From: Solirubrobacteraceae bacterium
GTDB lineage: Bacteria; Actinomycetota; Thermoleophilia; Solirubrobacterales; Solirubrobacteraceae
DNA length: 49,562 nucleotides
NCBI GenBank assembly: GCA_017744415.1
Contig: JAGIBJ010000059.1
Location: 1 to 49,562, forward strand
Direction of reading: 5' to 3'
The notes under the pieces were generated by a model. It was not told where the DNA came from, ran no database searches, and worked only from the letters and a program-made list of their open reading frames with translations. Below, in pieces: positions 15,566-22,344 of this stretch (positions within the stretch are counted from its first letter, which is position 1; each line of letters starts with the position of its first letter). Position numbers and translations under genes: made by a program.

Positions 15566-16161
15566 AGCGTCCGCGCCTCGAACTGGAAGTTCTGGGTGGC
15601 GTCGAGGCCCTGCGCGGCGTTGTCGTTCTGCACCGTGAGGGTGATCTCGTACACGGCCTTGTCACCGTCGTTCCAGGCGGCGATCGGGTCGTCGGTGCCG
15701 GTGCCGTAGTCGTCGCCGAAGGCATCCAGACTGCCGTCGTAGAAGACCCCCTGGCCATTGCCGTCGTAGTCGGTCGCATCCGGCGTGAAGCCGGTGCAGT
15801 CGCCGGTCGTCCCCGTCGACGGCATGGTGCCGCGCCGAATCCGCAGGTCGAGGTAGTTCGCGAGGCCGGTGCCGCCGGTCTGGCCGTAGAGCTTGAGCGA
15901 CGACTGCACGCCGCCCGTGGACGCGTAGTCGACCTCGATGCAGCGGACGAACGCGTCGCCGGGCGTGAAGCCCTGCACGGTGAAGAGCGCGTTGCCGGCG
16001 TCGTTGTCGGTGAGGGCGATCGAGCCGGCCTTGAAGGTGTTGCCTTGGTTGGCGGCCACCGAGGTGTAGGCCGAGAAGACGGCCGCGCCCACCGCGGCGA
16101 TGAGCAGCCCGACGATCACGACGGTCGCGAGCAGGTTGCGGGCGGTCGGGTTGAGCGTCAC
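15562..16161 (-). CDS. TasA/CalY-like secreted fibre subunit with SipW-class signal peptide
   Basis: A 199-residue protein. The N-terminus (ARNLLATVVIVGLLIAAVGAAVFSAYTSVAANQGNTFKAGSI) has the form of SipW-cognate signal peptides, with the hydrophobic core running into a conserved AxxSxxxxxxNTFxAG segment. The mature part is a beta-sandwich-like domain with GFTPGDAFVRCIEVDYAST, LDLRIRRGTMPSTGTTGDCTGF and YEITLTVQNDNAAQGLDATQNFQFEA. It has exactly two cysteines, Cys74 and Cys122, at the same places as in the larger paralogue downstream. It is the first gene of a three-gene coupled operon (subunit, peptidase, subunit). Camelysin-type metalloprotease activity cannot be excluded, but no HExxH is present. 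Confidence 0.78.
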   Translation of the reverse strand: MTLNPTARNLLATVVIVGLLIAAVGAAVFSAYTSVAANQGNTFKAGSIALTDNDAGNALFTVQGFTPGDAFVRCIEVDYASTGGVQSSLKLYGQTGGTGLANYLDLRIRRGTMPSTGTTGDCTGFTPDATDYDGNGQGVFYDGSLDAFGDDYGTGTDDPIAAWNDGDKAVYEITLTVQNDNAAQGLDATQNFQFEARTL

Positions 16162-16367
16162 GGGCAGCGGGGAACGGACCGGGGAGGGTCCTCACGTGTT
16201 GATTCGGCCCGTGGCGCGTGCGGTTGAGCCCCGGTGCCCGCCCGTGGACCACGGTCGTACACCCGGCCAACGGCCTGACGGCACGGTCGCCGTCAGCCGA
16301 AGGTGAGGCGGCCTAGACTGGTGCAGGAGCGTGTCGACCGGCACGCATCGCCGCCCGATCCGCCACC

Positions 16368-16838
16368 ATGCACTCCGTGGACCGCACCGACCGCCTCCTC
16401 CGCCTCCTGATCCGCCTCGTCGTGCTGCCCGGTTTCACCGCGGCGACGTACCTCACGTACACGAAGCTCGCGCACATCGATCCCGTCTGCTCCGATGGCG
16501 GCTGCGCCGTGATCCAGGTGAGCCGGTGGTCGGAGGTGTTCGGGATCCCGGTCACGCTGCTGGGCATGATCACCTACGTGATCATCTTCGCCTCGACGTT
16601 CATCGCCGGGGATCTGCCGAAGCTCGTCGCCGCGTTCTTCGCCACGACCGGTGCGGCGTTCAGCCTGTGGCTGCAGTACCAGGCGCTGTTCGTGATGGAG
16701 CATTTCTGCCCGTGGTGCTTCACCAGCGCCGTGTGCATGAACCTGCTCGCGATCCTCACGATCTGGCGGGCGCTGCGCCTCCCGAAGTTCGACGAGACGG
16801 CGGGCGCCGACGACCTCGGCGATCCCGCCACTGCCTGA
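16368..16838 (+). CDS. Vitamin K epoxide reductase (VKOR)-family thiol oxidase
   Basis: A 156-residue four-helix membrane protein. The loop cysteines Cys41 and Cys46 (CSDGGC) follow the first helix, and the quinone-proximal redox pair is CPWC (Cys114, Cys117) in the last half, with VIQVSRWSEVFGIPVTLLG matching the family Ser/Trp loop. Bacterial VKORs take electrons from a DsbA-like partner and pass them to quinones, driving disulfide formation outside the cytoplasm. No thioredoxin domain is fused, so a separate DsbA is needed. It is divergent from the TasA/SipW-like operon, whose products carry paired cysteines, so it may serve their folding. Confidence 0.9.
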   Translation: MHSVDRTDRLLRLLIRLVVLPGFTAATYLTYTKLAHIDPVCSDGGCAVIQVSRWSEVFGIPVTLLGMITYVIIFASTFIAGDLPKLVAAFFATTGAAFSLWLQYQALFVMEHFCPWCFTSAVCMNLLAILTIWRALRLPKFDETAGADDLGDPATA

Positions 16839-16848
16839 CCCCGGGTCG

Positions 16849-16871
16849 GGCCGATCCGGCCGCGAAGTTTT
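16849..16871. terminator. Short hairpin plus T-run between VKOR and the monooxygenase gene
   Basis: GGCCG-ATC-CGGCC (16849-16861) is followed by GCGAAG and TTTT (16868-16871). It lies 11 bases after the VKOR stop and ends on the stop codon of the convergent monooxygenase gene. The stem is only 5 bp, so the call is moderate. Confidence 0.4.
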
Positions 16872-18354
16872 AGGCTGGCTGAGGCGTGCTCGAAGGCGTG
16901 AGCGCAAACTCGGCCGGGTCGAGCGTGCGCACGGCCGCGAGGTAGTCGGCGACGTAGCCCGGCCAGTTCGTGACGATCCTGCCGGTCTGGTCGCGGTACC
17001 ACGAGTCGCAGTCGAGCCAGGCCGTGCCGGCGAAGCGCGCCTGGAGCGCCGCGTCGCTGGCAACCGCAACCTCGGGGCGCACTCCGATCGCCGCCGCGCC
17101 GCTGCGCGCGAGCAGTTCGACGGCTTGCCGCACGTAGGCGGCCTGAGCCTCGAGGTACATGATGATCGAGCCGCCCGAGGTGTTCGTGTTGGGCCCGTAG
17201 AGCACGAAGAGGTTCGGGAAATCCGGCACCGTGAGGCCGAGGTGCGCGCTCGGGCCGCCGGCCCACGCGTCCTGCAGCGAGCCGGAGGGCCCATTGATCT
17301 GCATCGGCAGCACGAAGCCCGTCGACGCGAACCCGGTGCCGTGGATGATCACGTCGGTCGGGTGCAGCGCGCCATCGGCGGTCACGATGCCTTCCGGCAC
17401 CACCTCGCGGATCGGCTCGGTGACGAGTTCGACGTTCTCGCGCCGCAGCGCTGGGATGAACCGCGACGTGAACAGCACGCGCTTGCAGCCCCACGTGTAG
17501 TCGGGCCAGAGCTGCTTGCGGAGCGCTGGCGCGCCCCGCAGCTGCCAGCGCATGTAGGCGGTGGAGACGGCTTTCCAGCTGCGGCCGACCGTCTTCGGGT
17601 TGCGGATGCCGCGCGTGAGGTGCTCGGTGAGGTCGAACACCATCCGGCGGCGCACCTTCTGCATGCCCGGTACGTGCTCGATCAGCCAGCGGTAGCGGGC
17701 GGGGTAGGGCTTGTTCCAGCGCGGCAGGAACCAGTTGCCCGTGCGCTGGTACACGTCGAGGTGGCCGGCGATCCCGGCCACCTCAGGCACGAACTGCACG
17801 GCGCTGGCGCCAGTGCCGATCACGGCCACCCGCCTGCCGCGGAGGTCGAGATCGTGACGCCATCGTGCGGAGTGGAACTGCTCACCGGCGAACGTCGCGA
17901 GGCCCTTGAGCTTGGCGTTCACCGGCGTGTTGAGCTGGCCGGTCGCTGGGATCAGCACGTCGGCCGTGAACGTGCGGCCGTCGGGTGTCGTTGCCGTCCA
18001 TGTGGCCTGGTCGGCATCCCAGTCGCAGCGCTCGACCGGGGAACCGGTAACGATCAACGGCGTGATGCCCTCGTCGGTGGCCACCTGCTCGAGGTAGGCG
18101 AGGATCTCCGGCTGCGGCGAGCAGGGCCGGCTCCAGTCGCGACGCTGCGCGAAGCTGAAGGAATACATCTGGCTCGGGATGTCGCACGCCGCGCCGGGGT
18201 ACGTGTTGTAGCGCCACGTTCCACCCGGCCCATCGGCGGCCTCGAGGATCGTCACGTCGCGGATGCCGAGCTTGCGCAGCTCGATGGCCATGGCGATGCC
18301 GCCGAAGCCGGCACCGATGATGAGCACGGAGGGATGGGTCTTGGGCTCGGGCAT
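16870..18354 (-). CDS. Flavin-containing Baeyer-Villiger-type monooxygenase
   Basis: A 494-residue FAD/NADPH monooxygenase. The FAD Rossmann motif is VLIIGAGFGGIAMA, then GGTWRYNTYPGAACDIPSQMYSF, the fingerprint FAGEQFHSARW (FxGxxxHxxxW), and the NADPH Rossmann motif VAVIGTGASAVQFVPEVA. It likely inserts oxygen into a ketone to make an ester or lactone; the substrate cannot be told. The start chosen is ATG at 18354 (MPEPKTHPSVLIIG). The reading frame stays open to 18543, but that extension overlaps the ABC-F start and lacks similarity. A TetR-type operator lies 44-59 bases upstream. Neighbouring catabolic genes are not in the same operon. Confidence 0.9.
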   Translation of the reverse strand: MPEPKTHPSVLIIGAGFGGIAMAIELRKLGIRDVTILEAADGPGGTWRYNTYPGAACDIPSQMYSFSFAQRRDWSRPCSPQPEILAYLEQVATDEGITPLIVTGSPVERCDWDADQATWTATTPDGRTFTADVLIPATGQLNTPVNAKLKGLATFAGEQFHSARWRHDLDLRGRRVAVIGTGASAVQFVPEVAGIAGHLDVYQRTGNWFLPRWNKPYPARYRWLIEHVPGMQKVRRRMVFDLTEHLTRGIRNPKTVGRSWKAVSTAYMRWQLRGAPALRKQLWPDYTWGCKRVLFTSRFIPALRRENVELVTEPIREVVPEGIVTADGALHPTDVIIHGTGFASTGFVLPMQINGPSGSLQDAWAGGPSAHLGLTVPDFPNLFVLYGPNTNTSGGSIIMYLEAQAAYVRQAVELLARSGAAAIGVRPEVAVASDAALQARFAGTAWLDCDSWYRDQTGRIVTNWPGYVADYLAAVRTLDPAEFALTPSSTPQPA

Positions 18355-18397
18355 CGCGATCTCAGCGCGGGGGGAATGGCCGCTGGGCGCAAACTTA

Positions 18398-18413
18398 CCG
18401 GACGCTCGTCCGG
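18398..18413. promoter_or_regulatory. TetR-type operator upstream of the monooxygenase gene
   Basis: CCGGACG-CT-CGTCCGG is a perfect 7-bp inverted repeat with a 2-base spacer, preceded on the plus strand by AACTTA. It sits in the 142-base divergent gap between the monooxygenase (minus) and the ABC-F gene (plus), closer to the monooxygenase. The half-site and spacing are typical of TetR-family operators at inducible monooxygenase genes; that link is inference. No regulator gene lies nearby. Confidence 0.55.
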
Positions 18414-18496
18414 ACGCATGGTGGCAACACACATCGGTGACGGGTGGCGTTGTGAGCGGACGACGCCGTCGCCGCCGACCGGGCAGACTTGCGGTG

Positions 18497-20368
18497 ATGC
18501 CGCCCGCTCCGCGCAACCTCGTCAACCTCTCTGGGGTCGGCAAGGACTACGCGGGCCGCACCATTCTCGACGGCATCTCGCTCGGCGTCTCCGCGGGGGA
18601 GCGGATCGGGATCGTCGGCCGCAACGGCGATGGCAAGAGCACGTTGCTGCGGCTGATGGGCGGCGACGAGACGCCTGACTCCGGCCAGGTGACCCGCGAG
18701 GGCACCCTCACCGTCGGCTTCGTGCGGCAGGACGATGCGCTCGACCCGGCCGCGACGATCCGCGCGGAGCTCGTCGGCGGCCGCGCCGACCACGAATGGG
18801 CGGGAGACGCGGTCGTGCGCGAGGTGCTCGACGGGCTCCTCGGCGGGGTGGCCGTCGGCCGGTTCCCGAAGGGGCTCGACACGGTGATTGGGCCACTGTC
18901 CGGCGGCGAGCGCCGCCGCATCGCGCTTGCGAAGGCACTCATCGAGCGGCCGGAGCTGCTGCTGCTCGACGAGCCGACGAACCATCTCGACGTGGAGGGC
19001 GTCGACTGGCTCGCCCGCCACCTCGCCGCCCGGCGCGGGACGCTCGTCGTGATCACCCACGATCGCTGGTTCCTCGATGCCGTCTGCACGCGCACCTGGG
19101 AGGTGCACGATGCGAGCGTCGACCAGTACGAGGGCGGCTACGCTGCCTACGTGCTCGCCCGGGCCGAGCGCGATCGTCAGGCAGCCGCCGCGGAGGATCG
19201 TCGCCAGAACCTGATGCGCAAGGAGCTCGCGTGGCTGCGCCGCGGCCCGCCGGCGCGCACGAGCAAGCCGAAGTTCCGGATCGAGGCGGCGAACGCGCTC
19301 ATCGCCGACGAGCCGCCGGCCCGCAACACCGTCGAGTTGCTGCGCTTCGCTACCGCCCGCCTGGGCAAGAAGGTGATCGAGGCCGTCGGCGTGACGGTGC
19401 GCCGCGGGGATCGCGTGATTCTCGACCACCTCACGTGGCGGCTCGGCCCCGGCGACCGCGTCGCGCTCGTCGGCGTGAACGGCTCCGGCAAGACGACCCT
19501 GATGCGGACCCTCACCGGCGAGCTTTCGCCCGAGACCGGTGAGGTGGATCGCGGCTCGACGGTGCGCCTCGGCCTGCTCTCGCAGGAGATGGCCGAGCTC
19601 CCGACCAACGTGATGGTGATCGAGGCGCTCGAGCAGGTGCGCCAGCGCACCCAGACCCACGACGGCCGCGAGTTCACTGCGAGCATGCTCCTCGACCGGT
19701 TCGGCTTTCGAGGCGGCCGCCAGCGCGCGAAGGTGGCCGAGCTCTCCGGCGGTGAGCGCCGGCGCCTGCAGTTCATGCGCCTGCTGATGGAGGAGCCCAA
19801 CGTGCTCATCCTCGACGAGCCCACGAACGACCTCGACATCGAGACGCTCACGTCGCTCGAGGACCTCCTCGACTCGTGGCCGGGCACGCTGATCGTCGTC
19901 AGCCACGACCGCTACTTCGTCGAGCGCGTGTGCGACAACGTCTACTCGCTGCCGGGCGACGGCTCGATCCGCCACCTGCCGGGCGGGATCGACCAGTACG
20001 TCGACGAGCGTCGCGCAGCGGTGGCCGCGGGCGACGTGGTGGGCGGTGGCCGCGGGCCATCGACCTCGAGCTCCTCGGGTTCTTCTGGCAGCGGTTCGTC
20101 GTCGGCGTCGAGCGGCAGCGCACCGTCGGCCGACGCGCCGAAGATCTCCGGCGCCGAGCGCCAGGCGGCTCGCAAGGAGGTGCAGCGGCTCGAGCGCACG
20201 ATGGAGCGCCTCGATGCCCAGGAGGCCAAGCTCCACGAGCAGATGGCCGCCGAGGCCGATGACCACGGCCGCCTGCGCGAGCTCTCCGACGAGCTCACCG
20301 CGCTGCGCACCGAGCGCGACGAGACCGAGGCCGCCTGGCTCGAAGCCAGCGAGCTCCTCGAAGCCTGA
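18497..20368 (+). CDS. ABC-F family ATPase, Uup-like
   Basis: A 623-residue protein with two ABC domains and no membrane segments. The first has GIVGRNGDGKSTLL, signature LSGGERRR, Walker B LLLLDEPTNHLD and H-loop VVITHD. The second has ALVGVNGSGKTTLM, LSGGERRRLQ, LILDEPTNDLD and VVSHD. After the second domain come a Ser/Gly-rich linker (about 515-535) and a C-terminal coiled coil (about 550-620: ARKEVQRLERTMERLDAQEAKLHEQ), as in Uup. ABC-F proteins act on the ribosome; Uup is also linked to transposon excision. The ATG at 18497 was chosen. A hairpin follows the stop. Confidence 0.9.
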   Translation: MPPAPRNLVNLSGVGKDYAGRTILDGISLGVSAGERIGIVGRNGDGKSTLLRLMGGDETPDSGQVTREGTLTVGFVRQDDALDPAATIRAELVGGRADHEWAGDAVVREVLDGLLGGVAVGRFPKGLDTVIGPLSGGERRRIALAKALIERPELLLLDEPTNHLDVEGVDWLARHLAARRGTLVVITHDRWFLDAVCTRTWEVHDASVDQYEGGYAAYVLARAERDRQAAAAEDRRQNLMRKELAWLRRGPPARTSKPKFRIEAANALIADEPPARNTVELLRFATARLGKKVIEAVGVTVRRGDRVILDHLTWRLGPGDRVALVGVNGSGKTTLMRTLTGELSPETGEVDRGSTVRLGLLSQEMAELPTNVMVIEALEQVRQRTQTHDGREFTASMLLDRFGFRGGRQRAKVAELSGGERRRLQFMRLLMEEPNVLILDEPTNDLDIETLTSLEDLLDSWPGTLIVVSHDRYFVERVCDNVYSLPGDGSIRHLPGGIDQYVDERRAAVAAGDVVGGGRGPSTSSSSGSSGSGSSSASSGSAPSADAPKISGAERQAARKEVQRLERTMERLDAQEAKLHEQMAAEADDHGRLRELSDELTALRTERDETEAAWLEASELLEA

Positions 20369-20371
20369 CTC

Positions 20372-20393
20372 CTCCGTTTGGCGGGCAACGGAG
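20372..20393. terminator. Hairpin after the ABC-F gene
   Basis: CTCCGTT (20372-20378) pairs with AACGGAG (20387-20393) across an 8-base loop, 4 bases after the ABC-F stop codon and 22 bases before the next gene. There is no T-run. It is a likely intrinsic-like terminator or mRNA 3' stabiliser in a GC-rich genome. Confidence 0.45.
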
Positions 20394-20414
20394 CGGCGGG
20401 TAGGCTGCTGCGCC

Positions 20415-21338
20415 GTGCGCTTGCCAGAGGTCTTCGTCGGAGTAGGAACGATCGCAGTCTGCGTCGTCTTGCTCCTGCTCGCTTTCCAGGAGCAGCCCAC
20501 ACGGATCCGCTACGACGTCCCCGCACCGAGTACCGCCGTCGCGGCAACCGTTCTCGCGGGCGAGCGGCAGGCGCGCGCAACCGAGAACACCGGCATCCGC
20601 ACCAGGCAGATCGCAGCCGTCGCTGCGGTCGGGGCCGGCCTCAGTCTGTTTCTCGCGTTCCTAAACCTTCGCCGGGAACACGAGCGGGACGCGGTAGAAC
20701 GCGACGATCGAAATCAGCAGCGCGAGTTCGAGAACGAGCGACTAAACGATCAGCGTCTCGAAACGGCGATCACCCATCTCGCGCACGGCGACGAGATCGT
20801 CCGGATCGCCGGGATTGCCGCATTGGAGGAACTCGCAAAAGCCAAGCACGGTCGCACTGAGCTCGTGTCCTCAGTGCTCACAGCTTGGTCCGAGCGGCCG
20901 AGCCCCGGACTCGAGACCGCTTCGGAGCGGGAGACTCGGGCGGCAAACGATGCAATCTCACGCGTTCATTTGCTCCGCGTCTGGGATGCGCTCTGGCCCT
21001 ATGTCGAACTCGCACGCTACGCCCGTGGCCGAAAGTGGGGAGGCATGATCCGCCGCCATCTTTCTGCGGATCCAAGCTCGGACCTGAGTGATGCGGATAG
21101 AGCTCACGTCACCCGCGTCGTCCCCGATGACATCTCGTCGGTGCCACAGCTAGAGGCTGTGCTCGAGTGGGAAGAGCGCAACCAGGGAGGGCTCGCGGAG
21201 GTTCGACTAGCCCGAAACGCCGTAGCGCATCCGCGCGGGAGCGCGAGCCCAGCGGTCGATCAGATCGAGACACTCAGCAAGCTGGGCGAGGAGCTGCTCG
21301 GCGAGCTGCAACGGCTTCAGGAACCTTCGGGCTCCTAA
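20415..21338 (+). CDS. Membrane-anchored protein with HEPN-like RNxxxH motif, probable accessory/defence gene
   Basis: A 307-residue protein. Two membrane helices (about 6-23 and 66-84) precede a charged, likely coiled segment (86-114), then ETAITHLAHGDEIVRIAGIAALEELAKAKHG (116-146). That segment looks like a HEAT-type unit seen in other two-helix proteins upstream of pentapeptide repeats; none follow here. The C-terminal third is helical and ends with RLARNAVAHP, an exact RNxxxH (Arg267 to His272), the signature of HEPN ribonucleases. Third codon positions are visibly less GC-rich than in neighbours (several CTA, GAA, AAA, TTT codons), suggesting transfer. The GTG start at 20415 is 46 bases after the ABC-F stop. 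The nuclease role is inferred only; HEPN folds can also be inactive. Confidence 0.7.
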   Translation: MRLPEVFVGVGTIAVCVVLLLLAFQEQPTRIRYDVPAPSTAVAATVLAGERQARATENTGIRTRQIAAVAAVGAGLSLFLAFLNLRREHERDAVERDDRNQQREFENERLNDQRLETAITHLAHGDEIVRIAGIAALEELAKAKHGRTELVSSVLTAWSERPSPGLETASERETRAANDAISRVHLLRVWDALWPYVELARYARGRKWGGMIRRHLSADPSSDLSDADRAHVTRVVPDDISSVPQLEAVLEWEERNQGGLAEVRLARNAVAHPRGSASPAVDQIETLSKLGEELLGELQRLQEPSGS

Positions 21339-21466
21339 CCCGACAGGCTTGGCGATGCGCGGCCACGCCGTCCCCGGCGGCGAGGAAGCACGCGCGGCCG
21401 ACGACTCGTCAACGGACGTTCACACCACCGCGGCCATGGCGCACTCGCCGACGCCATGATGCGCGC

Positions 21467-22024
21467 ATGGGGAGGAAGCGGATCCAGCTTGCACTCGCGG
21501 AGGCGCTCGCCGACGTTGCACCCGTGGTGGTGCGGCGCACCTTCGAGGAGGCCGAGCCGATCACGGGCTACGTCGTCGCACTCGGTGACGACTGGGTCGT
21601 GCTGCATGCGACCTATGACCTCCGCCTCACCGGGTGGACGGCGCTGCGGATCGACACGATCGACCGGGTCCGCACGGCCAAGCACCCCGGCACCTACGAC
21701 CGCGCGATGGAGTTCTGGGGCGAGCACCCGCACTCCCCGGGAATCGACCCCGCCTCGACGCAGAGCGTGCTGCGCACCGCGGGCAAGCTCTACCCGCTGA
21801 TCGTGGTGCACCTCGAGGAGGAGCGCCCCGGCGTCGCCTATGTGGGCATGGTCGAGCGCGTCGGTGGCAAGCGCCTGCGGTTCCGCTACCTCAGCACCAC
21901 CGCCGAATGGGATCCGCCGACCGACGGCGAGCGACTCGAGCTGCGCGAGATCACCAAGGTCGAGGTCGGCACCGACTACACCCGCGTGCTCTGGGCGCTC
22001 GCCGAAGAGCCCGCGCTCGTCTAA
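21467..22024 (+). CDS. Uncharacterised 185-residue protein
   Basis: No family was recognised. The start chosen is ATG at 21467 (MGRKRIQLALAEAL); the frame is open further upstream, but that part reads as compositionally shifted sequence. The body looks beta-rich with SH3/Tudor-like short strands: PITGYVVALGDDWVVLHATYDLRLTGWTALRIDTIDRV, then VAYVGMVERVGGKRLRFRYLSTTAEWDPP and LREITKVEVGTDYTRVLWAL. This resembles two small barrel units. No signal or membrane segment is seen. It is convergent with the HxlR gene, overlapping it by 4 bases. Codon use is native, unlike the preceding gene. Confidence 0.65.
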   Translation: MGRKRIQLALAEALADVAPVVVRRTFEEAEPITGYVVALGDDWVVLHATYDLRLTGWTALRIDTIDRVRTAKHPGTYDRAMEFWGEHPHSPGIDPASTQSVLRTAGKLYPLIVVHLEEERPGVAYVGMVERVGGKRLRFRYLSTTAEWDPPTDGERLELREITKVEVGTDYTRVLWALAEEPALV

Positions 22025-22344
22025 CGGCCCCAGATCGCGCCGGCTTGGCGCATCGCATCCAGGAGCGGCGCGAGCTGGTGGCCGCGCTCGGTGAGGCGGT
22101 ACTCGTAGTGGGGCGGGGAGGAGTGCACGATCACGCGCTCTACGAGCCCGGCCTCCTCGAGCTCGCCGAGGCGCTCCTTGAGCATGCGGGCGGAGATATC
22201 ACCGATCGCCTCCGCATACTCGTTGAAGCGGAGGGCGCCGAGGTTGGCGGCGTAGAGGATCGAGATCTGCCAGCGGCGCTCCAGGAGGGCCGCCGTCTGG
22301 CGGACCTCCTGGGGCACGGGCTCACAACGTCGGCAGCGGTTCAT
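22021..22344 (-). CDS. HxlR-family transcription regulator
   Basis: A 107-residue winged-helix protein with HxlR hallmarks: LLERRWQISILYAANLGALRFNEYAEAIGDISARMLKERLGELEEAGLVERVIVHSSPPHYEYRLTERGHQLAPLLDAM. The ATG at 22344 overlaps the lon 3' end by 23 bases and gives an N-terminal CRRC pair (residues 4 and 7) that could sense thiol oxidation; an internal GTG nearer PQEV is an alternative start that would lose it. It is probably transcribed with lon. The palindrome before lon is a candidate site for autoregulation. Confidence 0.82.
   Translation of the reverse strand: MNRCRRCEPVPQEVRQTAALLERRWQISILYAANLGALRFNEYAEAIGDISARMLKERLGELEEAGLVERVIVHSSPPHYEYRLTERGHQLAPLLDAMRQAGAIWGR

Noticed and set aside
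13782..16161. Type IV pilus or archaellum interpretation of the surface operon
   Set aside because: There is no ATPase, platform protein or prepilin peptidase nearby, and the signal peptides are SipW-class or Sec-type.
18355..18543. 63-residue N-terminal extension of the Baeyer-Villiger enzyme
   Set aside because: It would overlap the ABC-F start and swallow the operator; the FAD motif sits properly after the ATG at 18354.
20046..20414. Upstream extension of the HEPN-like frame
   Set aside because: It runs inside the ABC-F gene out of frame and reads as Arg/Ser-rich junk. The GTG at 20415 begins directly before the first membrane helix.
18395..20500. 701-codon minus-strand frame opposite the ABC-F gene
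   Set aside because: Antisense shadow. The plus strand has all ABC motifs; this frame has none.
20415..22024. Toxin-antitoxin pair made of the HEPN-like gene and the next ORF
   Set aside because: The second ORF is 128 bases away, has native codon use, is larger than typical antitoxins and shows no nucleotidyltransferase or DNA-binding motif.
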